From NCBI GenBank assembly GCA_003486645.1, contig DNGI01000227.1:18283-45395 (forward strand): a DNA stretch of 27,113 bases. Reading direction: 5' to 3'. The stretch is from Cyanobacteria bacterium UBA11370 (GTDB lineage: Bacteria > Cyanobacteriota > Cyanobacteriia > Cyanobacteriales > Coleofasciculaceae). The notes beneath the pieces were generated by a model, which was given only the letters and a program-made list of their open reading frames with translations, was not told the DNA's origin and did no database searches. This document shows positions 9,209-18,100 of this stretch, piece by piece. A program made the translations under genes and the position numbers. Each line of letters begins with the position of its first letter. Position 1 is the first letter of the stretch.

Positions 9209-12200
9209 TCGCTTCTGTTTTTCTGCTTAACTTTAACCAGCCATCATAGATCTTTTGTGGACTGGAGAAAATGGGCTGAGAATTAATTGGATGGAGTGGG
9301 CGGCTTGACCAAGTATTTCCCTCTTTTCCTAACCAAGACCACTCATAACTGGGCACTTCGGGAAGTGAGAGATTAATGCGATCAAGATTATTAATTGGAT
9401 TAAGATCGCTGAGAAGCGGCGCTGATAAGAATGTAACCGAGATCGCTTGTAAAGCTGGTACATACTGTTCTGGCGGCAGAGAAATTCTCTTAGCCGGGAG
9501 TACACCGCAACTAGCGTTAATCTGACCTCGTGGATCGATTAACATAACTAGGGTTTGTGCGGTGTTTGCTTCTAAGGTTTGCTCTAAATTAATGGGTGTA
9601 TCAGGGGTGGAATCTGTTGCATTATCAAACAGGGTTTGAATTTGTTGGTGGGGAACATAGCAACCCTGGGGAGCATAAAAAGTGTCGTTTTTGTAAGTCC
9701 CATTGTCTTCCACCCAGTAGCCTACTAAACCATCATTAAACTGCTGATACTCACCAATACGGATGGAAAATTTGACCTTCTCGAAAGCATTAGTTGTCCG
9801 ATCGCTATTGACAAACATATCCCTAGAGAAGGATGTAATATTCTGGCTAACGGCAGGTATTCCTTGCAATTCTAAATTGACTTGCGATCGCACTAAAGCC
9901 AGAGGTCGCGCCACTAGCAATGATATGGCTTGGTTTTGAGCAAAGCCTTCTGGATCGATCGTTTCTAAAGCTTTATTGACAGTAGTCAGGAAATCGGTGA
10001 AAAATGCCTCTCCTCGATCTCTGAGATATCTTACCATTTGCTTTAGGTATGGGTTAGTCTTAGCAATGGTTTCGGCTATTTCCTCGCTAGTTAAATCGCG
10101 CCCCGGAATCGGTTGCAATCTCGCTCTGCGGTCAATAACAACTAGCGCCTCTCCCTGACTATCATAAATAGTCAGACTATTATCTAAATTGTTGGGCAAA
10201 ACCCAGCCACAAATCGGACTTGTCGTCGGGCTATCGTTCATTTCCTGCTCTCCTTGAGTCGCAGATAGCCAACGGAAATTCAACCGTGCTGGTTGGGTTA
10301 AACGGGGTGGCAAATAAATGGGATTAGGGAAGTTGAAAGCTGATTCAAGAGTCGAGGGCGGAGTTAGGTTTTGGCTGCGGATAATCTGAGTGCTTTGGAT
10401 ATTATCACTGTCAAGCACAATATTAACTCGCCCAAAAGTATCAACAAGCCGCAAATTGGTAATTTTTAATGCTCCTGTGCGAATAGGATTAAAAGCAAAT
10501 AGCCATAAAGGCGATCGCAAAATACTACCTGGCACAATCAGAGACCCAACTGACAAACCATCTTGCACCCGTTTGAGAAAATTCTGCTCTGGTTGAGATG
10601 AAAAAGATAAAGGATCTTTCACATCTAACTGCATGGTGCGATCGTAAGTCAGGAGTGCGTCACTAAAGCCGCCGAGATTTTGGGCGAGGCAATTGAGAGA
10701 TTGGAGTTGTTCGTAAGCCCGCAGCGCTGTATAAATTGGATCGTCGGCGGATGCTGATGGGTTTTCCTGTTTATACCAGCCTTTTATAGTGTCAAAATTC
10801 TGGCTGAGGTAGTCTTCTGTTTGCTGATCTGAAGGAATTTTGTGGGCTTCGTAATAGTGTGGCAGCAGATACTTTTTCAAGTAATCGGTGAGATTTTCTT
10901 TTAAGAGCATACCTGCTGAGGAAGAAAGGAAAGAAGCACCACTGCAAAGGTTGGGATATTCGGCGAAGCGATCACGGGAAATTGTGTTTTTAGGTGTAAT
11001 TTCAACCCCATTCACTCGCAAATCGTAATTATTTTTGAAGATGTCAACGTGATAGTTCGTGCCTGGCTCCCTAATTTCGTTGCTAAGTGCTGACTTCTCA
11101 GTATGCTTTAGCCCAGTCAATTGTACTCCCCATTCTAGTAGGAAGGGATTCCAAGGCTGGTCTTGCCATTCCCGAAAGCCAATTTTTTCTCGTTGGTTTT
11201 GGGGCTGGTTAGCAAATTGCTCTAGCATAGCCTTGAGATCGTTTAGGGTATTCCCTGATAATCCCCTCAAGTCAATATCTTTTGTTAACAATTGACATTG
11301 GAGCAATTCATCTTCACGCACACGCTCATTTTCGCGATCGCGGGTAGATTTGGCTACATCCCCCGTCATGAAAACGACTGGATCTCCGGCCTGCCAGTAG
11401 CGAGACCCAGGCACTATTTTAGCAATGTAAGATGGTCTTAACAAACCGATTTTGTCTCGGTAATTTTGTTGAATTTCTGCCGATGATAAAGATTCTCCGT
11501 GAAAGATTACACTAGCGCTCTGCCCCTGTAAACGGTCAGATCCGGAATTGTTGGACATCAGATGGATAGTACCACTAAAGCCACTCTTAGCTTGTAAATA
11601 AACTAGAACCCACTGATTTTTAGGAATTTGCGCCCAGTTAAGGGGTGATTGTATTTCTTGTCCATTGACATACATTTTTTCCCAATTGCTGCCAATTCCA
11701 TTACTAGAATTAACCCAACTGTTGGCGAAGTCATTTCTTCCATCCAAAAGCGACCCCGTAGCTCCCTCTATCTTTACCCACATTGAGATAGAGCGGATAT
11801 TCTGTAAACCAGAGACTTGACAATTAGTACCCTTAAATTCCAAACACTTAAGGGCAATATCATCCGCGACTAAGCTTAAATTCTCTGTGCCTGTGACGGT
11901 TATTTGCCCATTTTTAGGGGCAATGAAACGAGATGTTTTATTAAACGTATTAATCTGAGCAATGAGGGTGTTAATATCCTCGGCTAGTCTCGAAGCACTA
12001 GAGTTACTAGCAAAAGAGTATCTTGTCGTATTGGGGGCAAAGTTATTGATATGGGGAGCCAAGTTCCTGATATCATTGATAATGTCCTGCAAACTGGGGG
12101 CAGAAGCGCTGATAATTTCACCCTGACCTCTGTTTAAGCACAAAATTCCAGTAGATTTGATCTCATCCTCTAAGGGGGCTAGTCCATATTGGTTCGGATA

Positions 12201-13679
12201 TTTGTTGTCTTTTTTTGCTGCCTCAAGGAATGCTTTGATTAAGTCAGAGTCCCTTCTGTTTTGCAACTGTCTCCTTTGTTGGTCATTTAGTACAGTCCTA
12301 TCTCTCACAAGTATTTCTTCATTAACGTAAAGAGACCATATATATTTGTACCAATCAGCATAGACTTGTTCTCGAATCGAGCCAATTTTTGCTAATTTTT
12401 GATCGTATTCGCGCTGTGACTTATTGACTTTATTGATGCGATCGCCAATACTGGCTGGTAAGGCCACCTGTATCTGACCTTCTCCTTGGACTGCATTGGC
12501 AGGGTTCGCATTTCCAGAAGCAGAAACTTGGGAGTTACTTTCTGGTACTACCTGCCACACTATCTCCTTAGACTGTCCAATAAAGCTGTTTTCGTGGAGT
12601 GCTGCCTGGAACTTCGCAACGAAATCGAGATTTTGCTGTTCCAAATGCTCGCTCATTTGTAAAGCTTGTAACTGCTGTTCCAAGGTTTGGGGGTTTTCTG
12701 GGCCACTTTTAATTGTATTGGCTAAGTAAGCGGCTATAGCTTCTTCTTGGGTGTTACCGACGGAAATCTTTCCCTGAAATTTTTTGGCTTCTGGGTTAGT
12801 TAAAGAAGTACCCGGTTTAAACTTTATGGAACTATGACAAAGAAGACGACGGGGAAAGTCTTGGTTATTCTCTATTTCTACTGTCCAGCCGGCTTTGTCT
12901 TGCAGAATTTCTAAAAGGCTTTGAGGGTGATTTTCTTCTGAGTGTTCTTTGATAAATTTGTCAAGATAATCTTTTGCACTCTCGCTATACCAGCCAATAA
13001 CATCATATTGTAAGTCTTTGGGCGGAATTGTTGCTGTTTGGAACTCCTCATCATGAAAACCAAAAACACTGCGGCAGTTGGGATAAAAACCAGCAAAAGC
13101 GGCTTTTTCGTTGTCTAAGCTATCGACTTTTTCAAAAGGGCCAATAGCTGTCAATTCGTCAATATATTGAGCATTTGTTGGTGTTGAACTCGATTGACTT
13201 AACTCTGGACTTAACTCTAACTTACGACCTAAAAAGCGATAGGGCTGATACTCATTATTAGCTGGTTGATGGAGAATATTAATTGCATCTGCCTGTGTAA
13301 CGCCTTCAGGATAAAGATAATCGCTTTCAACAACCCATATCTTTTCTTGCTTATTGCCCCCACGTCGTATAATTAACCAGCGATTAGGAACAAGGGGAAA
13401 TTTAATCCTTGGATCTGGATCTCCGTCTCGGACTATACCGTTAGTTAGAGCATCCGGTAAACTCCAGTGTAGGTGAATACCAGCTTTTAAGGTCAAGTTG
13501 GTTTGTTTAAAGGGTCGGGATAATACGGTTTCGCTAAGATAAGCGCGATCGCGCTTTATTAATTCTGCTCCTTTATAGTAGGGAAGCTCACTGTAGTCGG
13601 TCATTTCCTCCAGTACCTGAGTTTCGGTAGGGAGGTAAAGTGCATCGAGGTAAATGGGAACGAGGAGAGAATTAGTCAT
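9201..13679 (-). CDS. Uncharacterised 1492-aa protein with LamG-like insert
   Basis: This is the first gene of the operon. ATG at 13679 with AGGA 8 nt upstream. The N-terminus (residues 5-110) has VPIYLDALYLP, AGIHLHWSLPDALT and PNRWLIIRR, which look like strongly conserved motifs. Residues ~410-480 are charged and probably coiled-coil. Residues ~605-745 form a ConA/LamG-like jelly roll (SISMWVKIEG, NQWVLVYLQ, GTIHLMSNN), often used for sugar binding. PGSRYWQAGDPVVFMTGD follows at ~757. The C-terminal third contains several beta-rich segments (APLLSDLNPINNLDRINLSL, then WSWLGKEG). There is no signal peptide, membrane segment or catalytic motif. The family is unknown to me. The histidine pair in HLHW is the only obvious candidate for a functional site. 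A structural or carbohydrate-interacting role is inferred. Confidence 0.85.
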   Translation of the reverse strand: MTNSLLVPIYLDALYLPTETQVLEEMTDYSELPYYKGAELIKRDRAYLSETVLSRPFKQTNLTLKAGIHLHWSLPDALTNGIVRDGDPDPRIKFPLVPNRWLIIRRGGNKQEKIWVVESDYLYPEGVTQADAINILHQPANNEYQPYRFLGRKLELSPELSQSSSTPTNAQYIDELTAIGPFEKVDSLDNEKAAFAGFYPNCRSVFGFHDEEFQTATIPPKDLQYDVIGWYSESAKDYLDKFIKEHSEENHPQSLLEILQDKAGWTVEIENNQDFPRRLLCHSSIKFKPGTSLTNPEAKKFQGKISVGNTQEEAIAAYLANTIKSGPENPQTLEQQLQALQMSEHLEQQNLDFVAKFQAALHENSFIGQSKEIVWQVVPESNSQVSASGNANPANAVQGEGQIQVALPASIGDRINKVNKSQREYDQKLAKIGSIREQVYADWYKYIWSLYVNEEILVRDRTVLNDQQRRQLQNRRDSDLIKAFLEAAKKDNKYPNQYGLAPLEDEIKSTGILCLNRGQGEIISASAPSLQDIINDIRNLAPHINNFAPNTTRYSFASNSSASRLAEDINTLIAQINTFNKTSRFIAPKNGQITVTGTENLSLVADDIALKCLEFKGTNCQVSGLQNIRSISMWVKIEGATGSLLDGRNDFANSWVNSSNGIGSNWEKMYVNGQEIQSPLNWAQIPKNQWVLVYLQAKSGFSGTIHLMSNNSGSDRLQGQSASVIFHGESLSSAEIQQNYRDKIGLLRPSYIAKIVPGSRYWQAGDPVVFMTGDVAKSTRDRENERVREDELLQCQLLTKDIDLRGLSGNTLNDLKAMLEQFANQPQNQREKIGFREWQDQPWNPFLLEWGVQLTGLKHTEKSALSNEIREPGTNYHVDIFKNNYDLRVNGVEITPKNTISRDRFAEYPNLCSGASFLSSSAGMLLKENLTDYLKKYLLPHYYEAHKIPSDQQTEDYLSQNFDTIKGWYKQENPSASADDPIYTALRAYEQLQSLNCLAQNLGGFSDALLTYDRTMQLDVKDPLSFSSQPEQNFLKRVQDGLSVGSLIVPGSILRSPLWLFAFNPIRTGALKITNLRLVDTFGRVNIVLDSDNIQSTQIIRSQNLTPPSTLESAFNFPNPIYLPPRLTQPARLNFRWLSATQGEQEMNDSPTTSPICGWVLPNNLDNSLTIYDSQGEALVVIDRRARLQPIPGRDLTSEEIAETIAKTNPYLKQMVRYLRDRGEAFFTDFLTTVNKALETIDPEGFAQNQAISLLVARPLALVRSQVNLELQGIPAVSQNITSFSRDMFVNSDRTTNAFEKVKFSIRIGEYQQFNDGLVGYWVEDNGTYKNDTFYAPQGCYVPHQQIQTLFDNATDSTPDTPINLEQTLEANTAQTLVMLIDPRGQINASCGVLPAKRISLPPEQYVPALQAISVTFLSAPLLSDLNPINNLDRINLSLPEVPSYEWSWLGKEGNTWSSRPLHPINSQPIFSSPQKIYDGWLKLSRKTEANE

Positions 13680-13703
13680 AACAGCATCCTAATAGTATGT
13701 GAA

Positions 13704-13761
13704 TGGCTCTCTAAATACGTGTGAGAACCAACCGTTTTCCACACTAAGTACGCAAGAGCCA
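13704..13761 (-). promoter_or_regulatory. Possible leader hairpin upstream of the operon
   Basis: TGGCTCT at 13704-13710 pairs with AGAGCCA at 13755-13761, and inside it GTGTG (13719-13723) pairs with CACAC (13740-13744). It lies 25 bp upstream of the operon's first ATG, so it would be in the 5' leader of the transcript. It could be a structured leader or an operator. No known riboswitch class is recognised. Confidence 0.3.
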
Positions 13762-13812
13762 ATAGATCTTAAAGTTGCAAAAGCTACTCATATTTCCGAT
13801 ACTCGTTCAGCA

Positions 13813-13904
13813 TGGGATTGCAGCTTTAATGTAGATAGCAGTGGGCAGAATAACTTGGTGGGATTGCAGCTTTAATCTAGATAGCAGTGGGCAGAATAAC
13901 TTGG
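13813..13904. repeat. 46-bp tandem duplication in the operon's upstream region
   Basis: Two copies of a 46-bp unit, 13813-13858 and 13859-13904, differ by one base (G or C in the middle of the unit). They adjoin the left end of the duplicated upstream block. Copy 1 of that block, near the partial regulator, has a single such unit. Recent local slippage is likely. Confidence 0.85.
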
Positions 13905-14072
13905 GCTGAATTACTCTAAGCGTACATTCATCAAAGAACTTAACTATGTATTATTCAGTTCTTTAGCTCGACGAGGAATAGATAAAGTTGGTATGTTTGT
14001 GCAAAGTTATATTGCTGTTAACTCCAAACTTCACAATTAGTTGCGTTTGTCAATAATCTAAATTGGTCAATT
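13872..14072 (-). promoter_or_regulatory. Duplicated upstream block, copy 2 (before the operon)
   Basis: Collinear with 672-871 at a constant offset of 13201 bp over at least 688-871. The conserved parts include GTACATTCAT, ACTATGTATTATT, TTGGTATGTTTGTG, CACAATTAGT and AATTGGTCAAT. On the minus strand it lies about 190 bp upstream of the operon's first ATG. Because both copies precede minus-strand genes, a common regulator or promoter architecture is likely. The right border at about 14072 coincides with the truncated start of the antitoxin remnant. Confidence 0.5.
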
Positions 14073-14073
14073 A

Positions 14074-14250
14074 ATATTACTCCAATCCTTGCTCGAAGAG
14101 TCAAACTTACAATCGCAAGTGTTAGTTTCCATCTTTGAAACTGAGTCAGCAGTCTTAGATGCTATCAATGGAACATGCCAACTTACCGCCGAGCAAATCA
14201 AACAATTATCTGCTTTCTTCCATATTTCCCCTCATGCCTTTGTTGCGTAG
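14074..14250 (+). pseudogene. Remnant of HigA-type XRE antitoxin (C-terminal part)
   Basis: A frame without a start codon encodes 58 residues that begin ILLQSLLEESNLQ and end in a normal TAG. The stretch TESAVLDAINGTCQLTAEQI followed by KQLSAFFHISPHAF matches the second half of HigA-like helix-turn-helix antitoxins. There the usual sequence is a recognition helix, then an NGKR-like turn, Leu/Thr, IKKLS..FHVSP..F. The typical Gly-Ser of the recognition helix and the Lys-Arg of the turn are changed (INGTC), suggesting decay. The 5' half is missing where it meets the duplicated upstream block, and no HigB toxin lies next to it. It is probably a dead fragment. Confidence 0.6.
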
Positions 14251-14258
14251 TGAAAAAA

Positions 14259-14299
14259 CGATCGCACCTTTCTCATCACTCTTAGCTAGGGTGCGATCG
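14259..14299. repeat. Inverted repeat built on HIP1-like sites
   Basis: CGATCGCACC at 14259-14268 is the exact reverse complement of GGTGCGATCG at 14290-14299, with a 21-nt spacer. It lies between two oppositely oriented gene remnants. HIP1-type octamers are abundant in cyanobacteria, so this may only be a chance pairing of such sites. Confidence 0.5.
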
Positions 14300-14342
14300 C
14301 CTACGGCACCAGCAAAGCTGATCGCATTTCTCCAGGTGAAGT

Positions 14343-15046
14343 TCAACGGAAGCGATCGCCTTCAAGTTCAGCCAGAAACATCCTCATCAACTGATTCATC
14401 TTATCTAAGGCAAAGAGGGCTTCCGAATATCTAGCCCTTCCTTGAATTTTTTGTATTTCCTCATTGCGTTGGCTGACGAGGGCTTTTTGGTACTGGGAGA
14501 ACGCGAATATTCCGGCGGCGATCGCATTCACTAAAGCAAACGAAAGTGCCCCAATCAAATATGTTTGGCGTTTGGCACTTTTTTTTCTTGAGTGCCAGCC
14601 TAGCTTCTACTTCTTTCAAACGTTCTGCTTCTAAAAATAGTTGTAATTCTTGTCTGTCTACGTCTTGGCTAGCTGCTAAAAATTGATAGTCCAAATCGCT
14701 TAAACTTTTGCCCTGCGCCCAGTATGAAGCATCTTTTAAGGCTTGTCCGCGCAAGAGACGGGATTTATCCTGCTCTCCTGAAGCGACCCAAGCCTCAAAC
14801 GCCTGGGAGTAAGGACGCAATGCCGCTAATTTTTTTTCAACCCATTGAAGGTTAAATACTTGTTGATAGATGGGATTTTTTACCTTTAATAGTCCATTGA
14901 CACAATTTCTGAGTCAGAAACGGTTGTCCCGCCGTCCAGTCTAAAATCGCCCTCACAACCGATGCAGGCACATCCACCGTCTTTTCCAAGCCTTGAATTA
15001 AAGGAGTTACTTCCTCCCACTCAAACCCAGTGAGTTCTAACGTCAT
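14343..15046 (-). pseudogene. Broken paralogue of the AAA-like/WD40 gene
   Basis: Three fragments in different frames match one protein family. The first, from 15046, has TGFEWEEVTPLIQGLEKT and then a stretch nearly identical to the intact neighbour (14900-15027 matches 17850-17977 almost base for base). After FLTQKLC about 300 bp found in the neighbour are missing, and the frame changes. The next fragment (to ~14590) has VKNPIYQQVFNLQWVEK, RPYSQAFEAWVASG and GQALKDASYWAQGKSLSDLD. A second frameshift occurs at an A-tract near 14585, after which the frame 14558-14343 encodes a membrane helix (LIGALSFALVNAIAAGIFAF). The first ~200 residues with Walker A and B, and all WD40 repeats, are absent. 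It cannot make a working ATPase. Confidence 0.8.
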
Positions 15047-15087
15047 GGTGGAATCGCCGCCATCGAAAATGAAAATAGTCTTTCTTT

Positions 15088-15106
15088 CCCTACACCCTAC
15101 ACCCTA
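15088..15106. repeat. CCCTACA heptamer repeat
   Basis: Two full copies of CCCTACA and a partial third (CCCTA) lie between the intact AAA-like gene and its broken copy. It is related in style to the GGGTGTAG-type heptamers near 25142. No surrounding inverted repeat was seen. Confidence 0.6.
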
Positions 15107-15148
15107 TTTTCATAGGAGTCCTCATGGGTGAGGTGCGATGACAAATGA

Positions 15149-18100
15149 CTATTGACAAAGTTGCCGATCGCCCTCTTCCACCTCTGCGTTAGTCCGCAGA
15201 TAATTTCGCACCCAGTTACAACCATATTCCAGCAGGTTAAGTTTGAGTATGCGCGGTAAATTCCAGATAATGAGAGTGTTATCTTCACCAACAGAAGCTA
15301 AAAAACTGCCATCGGGTGCTATCGCCAGATGCCAAACTGAAGCACTATGACCTATTAGAGTAGTAATCCACTGCCCTTTTCGACTCCAGAGTTTAACGGT
15401 TGTGTCCATTCCAGAGGAGGCAAAAAACGTACCATCGCTACTCCAAGCAATGTCAGACACTAGACTGTCATGACCGACAAAGGTTTGAGTCGATTGACCC
15501 TCAACTCCATCTTTTGAATTACAGTTCCACAGTTTAATCCTAGTATCACCACTACAGGAAGCTACTAACTGACCGTCAGGACTAAAAGCAACATCAGGAA
15601 CAAGCGCATCATTCTCAGCAAGAGTTGTCAATAATGTGCCGTCTCTCTTCCAAACTTTAATTTGGTTTAAATTTCCACTGGAGGCGATAAACTGACCATC
15701 AGGACTAAAGGCAACAGATGAAACCATCTCCTCTTGTCCAGTGAGAGTATTGTGTAATGTGCCATCTCGATGCCAAAGCCTCACTTTACCATCCCCATAA
15801 CCAGCAGCAATCAGCTTGCCATCAGGACTAAAAGTAATGCTAAACGCTAATCCTCCTTCTGCTGGCAGTATTTTTAGAAGTTCAGCTTTATCCCAGTTTC
15901 TACTCCCACGCTGCCAGAGTCTCACAATACTATCGTTGCTTCCTGTTGCTAGAATCTCTCCGTCAGGACTAAAAGCAACACTAAACACCGATGCCTTGTG
16001 TTGCAAGGTATTCAGCAATGTGCCATCGCGCTGCCAAAGTTTGACCGTGTAATCTAAGCTGGCAGTCGCAATAGCAGAACTATCTGGACTAATAGCAACA
16101 GTGAAAACTGGCGCACTGTGAGCATTTACAGTAGTTTTGAGGTCATGAGTAGGTTGCCACATCCGGATGATGCGATCGGACCCAGCAGAAATAAAATAAC
16201 TTTCATCTGGGCTGTAGGCAATTGTTCGCACGGTTGAACGATGTGCTTTGAGGGTACTCAGTTCTGTTCCCTCAACACTCCAAGTTTTGACCGTTTTATC
16301 TCCACTGACAGTCACGATAGTTTTCCCGTCAGGACTAAAGGCAATGTCCCATACGGCTGCACTATGTCCTACTAAAGTTGTTATGAGCGTACCATCAAGA
16401 TTCCATAATTTAGTAGTAGCATCTTGACTGGTAGATGCGAGAATTTGTCCGTTAGGACTGAGAACCAATGTGCTTATCCCGGCTTGGTGTGCCACCCATT
16501 TATTGAGCAGTGTACCATTCTCCTGCCAAAGGTAAATTAGGTTCTCTGCTTGTGTAATTATTAGTTGAGTGTCAGAAACAAAAATAATATTTGCCGCTTG
16601 GTTTGGATGTTTGAATGAACCGAGCAAAACACTATCCAGACTCCATAAATTTACCACGCCATTATCGTGCCCTGAAGCAACAATTTGACTGTCAGGGCTG
16701 AAGTTAACAACGCGAGTTGTTATAGAATAGTTGGCTATAATTTTTGGTCTAGTTTCATCCAGTCGCCACAGTTTAACCTTGCCATCATTATGACCTGAAA
16801 CTATCATTTGACCGTCCGGACTGAATTTAACTGACCAAACGGCAACAGATTCATTTTGCAAGGTTTTAAGTAGGGTGCCGTCTCCTTGCCAAAGTTTGAT
16901 TGCGCCATCCATTCCTGCTGAAACAATCAGGTTACTATCAGGACTGATATCAACACTCCAAATATCGGCAGTGTGTCCCGTCAGATGATTATATTCGGTT
17001 GTGCCATAAACCGCCTGTCGCAAGGCATGATCAATTTTTTGCTCTAATTCGGGTTCAACTGAACCTAACTGTTGTAACTTTTGCTTAGCTTTAATGGCTT
17101 GAACTAATGCTTCTAAACCTTGATGGGAGGCATAGAGGGCTTCAGAGGCACTGGCGATCGCCTTAATCTCACTGAGTCTAGATTGTTGTAAAGCCGCCAT
17201 GTTGGCATTGAGCAAGAATTGTTGAATCCTAGCCGCTTTTTGTTCTTGCACCAGTCTGGCTTCTACTTCTTTAAGACGTTCTGCCTCTAAGCGCAATTCC
17301 ACTTCTTTGCGATCGACTTCTTGAGAAGCATTAAAAAATAAATAATCTAAATCGCTCAAACTTTTGCCCTGCGCCCAAACTTGGGCATCTTTAAGCGCTT
17401 GTCCGCGCAATAATCGCGATTCATCTTTTTGCCCAGAAGCTACCCAAGCCTCAAACGCTTGTGAGTAAGGACGCAATGCTGCTAATCTTTTTTCAACCCA
17501 TTGAAGATTAAATACTTGTTGATAGATGGGATTTTTTACCTTTAATATTCCCTCGTGTCTAACGACTAAGCCACTAAGTAACAATTCAATCTGTTCTTGA
17601 CTATCATCACTTTTTATTTCAATTTCTTGCAAAATTTGTTGATAAATGCCTAGAATTCTACCAGCCCGCTGACCGTTACGGTCAATGCGATCGCGTATTG
17701 TTCGCAGGTGTTCGGGTTCATCCTGCGTTTCCCAACGTTCAATGATGCGAGTTTTGACTAAGTTGTCAATCCAGAAGAATTCCGTACCTGGTGGAATACT
17801 CATCTTGCCACCGTCTCCCATTGTCCGCTGACTCAATCGCACGACCAAATGACACAACTTCTGAGTCAGAAACGGTTGTCCCGCCGTCCAGTCTAAAATC
17901 GCCCTCACAACCGATGCAGGCACATCCACCGTCTTTTCCAGCCCTTGAATTAAAGGAGTTACTTCCTCCCACTCAAACCCTTTTAGTTCTATAGCTTGCC
18001 CAATATTAAACGGTGTCTTCGTTCTGTCTCGAATTAGATCTGAAGGAGTTGCTACTCCAAAAATCGCAAAGGTAATGCGTTGATAATCTGGGTTGATTGC

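Noticed and set aside
1184..13679. Prophage or contractile injection system
   Set aside because: An S74 fibre is present, but no terminase, portal, capsid, sheath, tube, baseplate, lysin or integrase is seen on either strand.
14343..14558. Independent small membrane protein
   Set aside because: The sequence matches the membrane helix of the AAA-like family and continues the preceding fragment after a frameshift.
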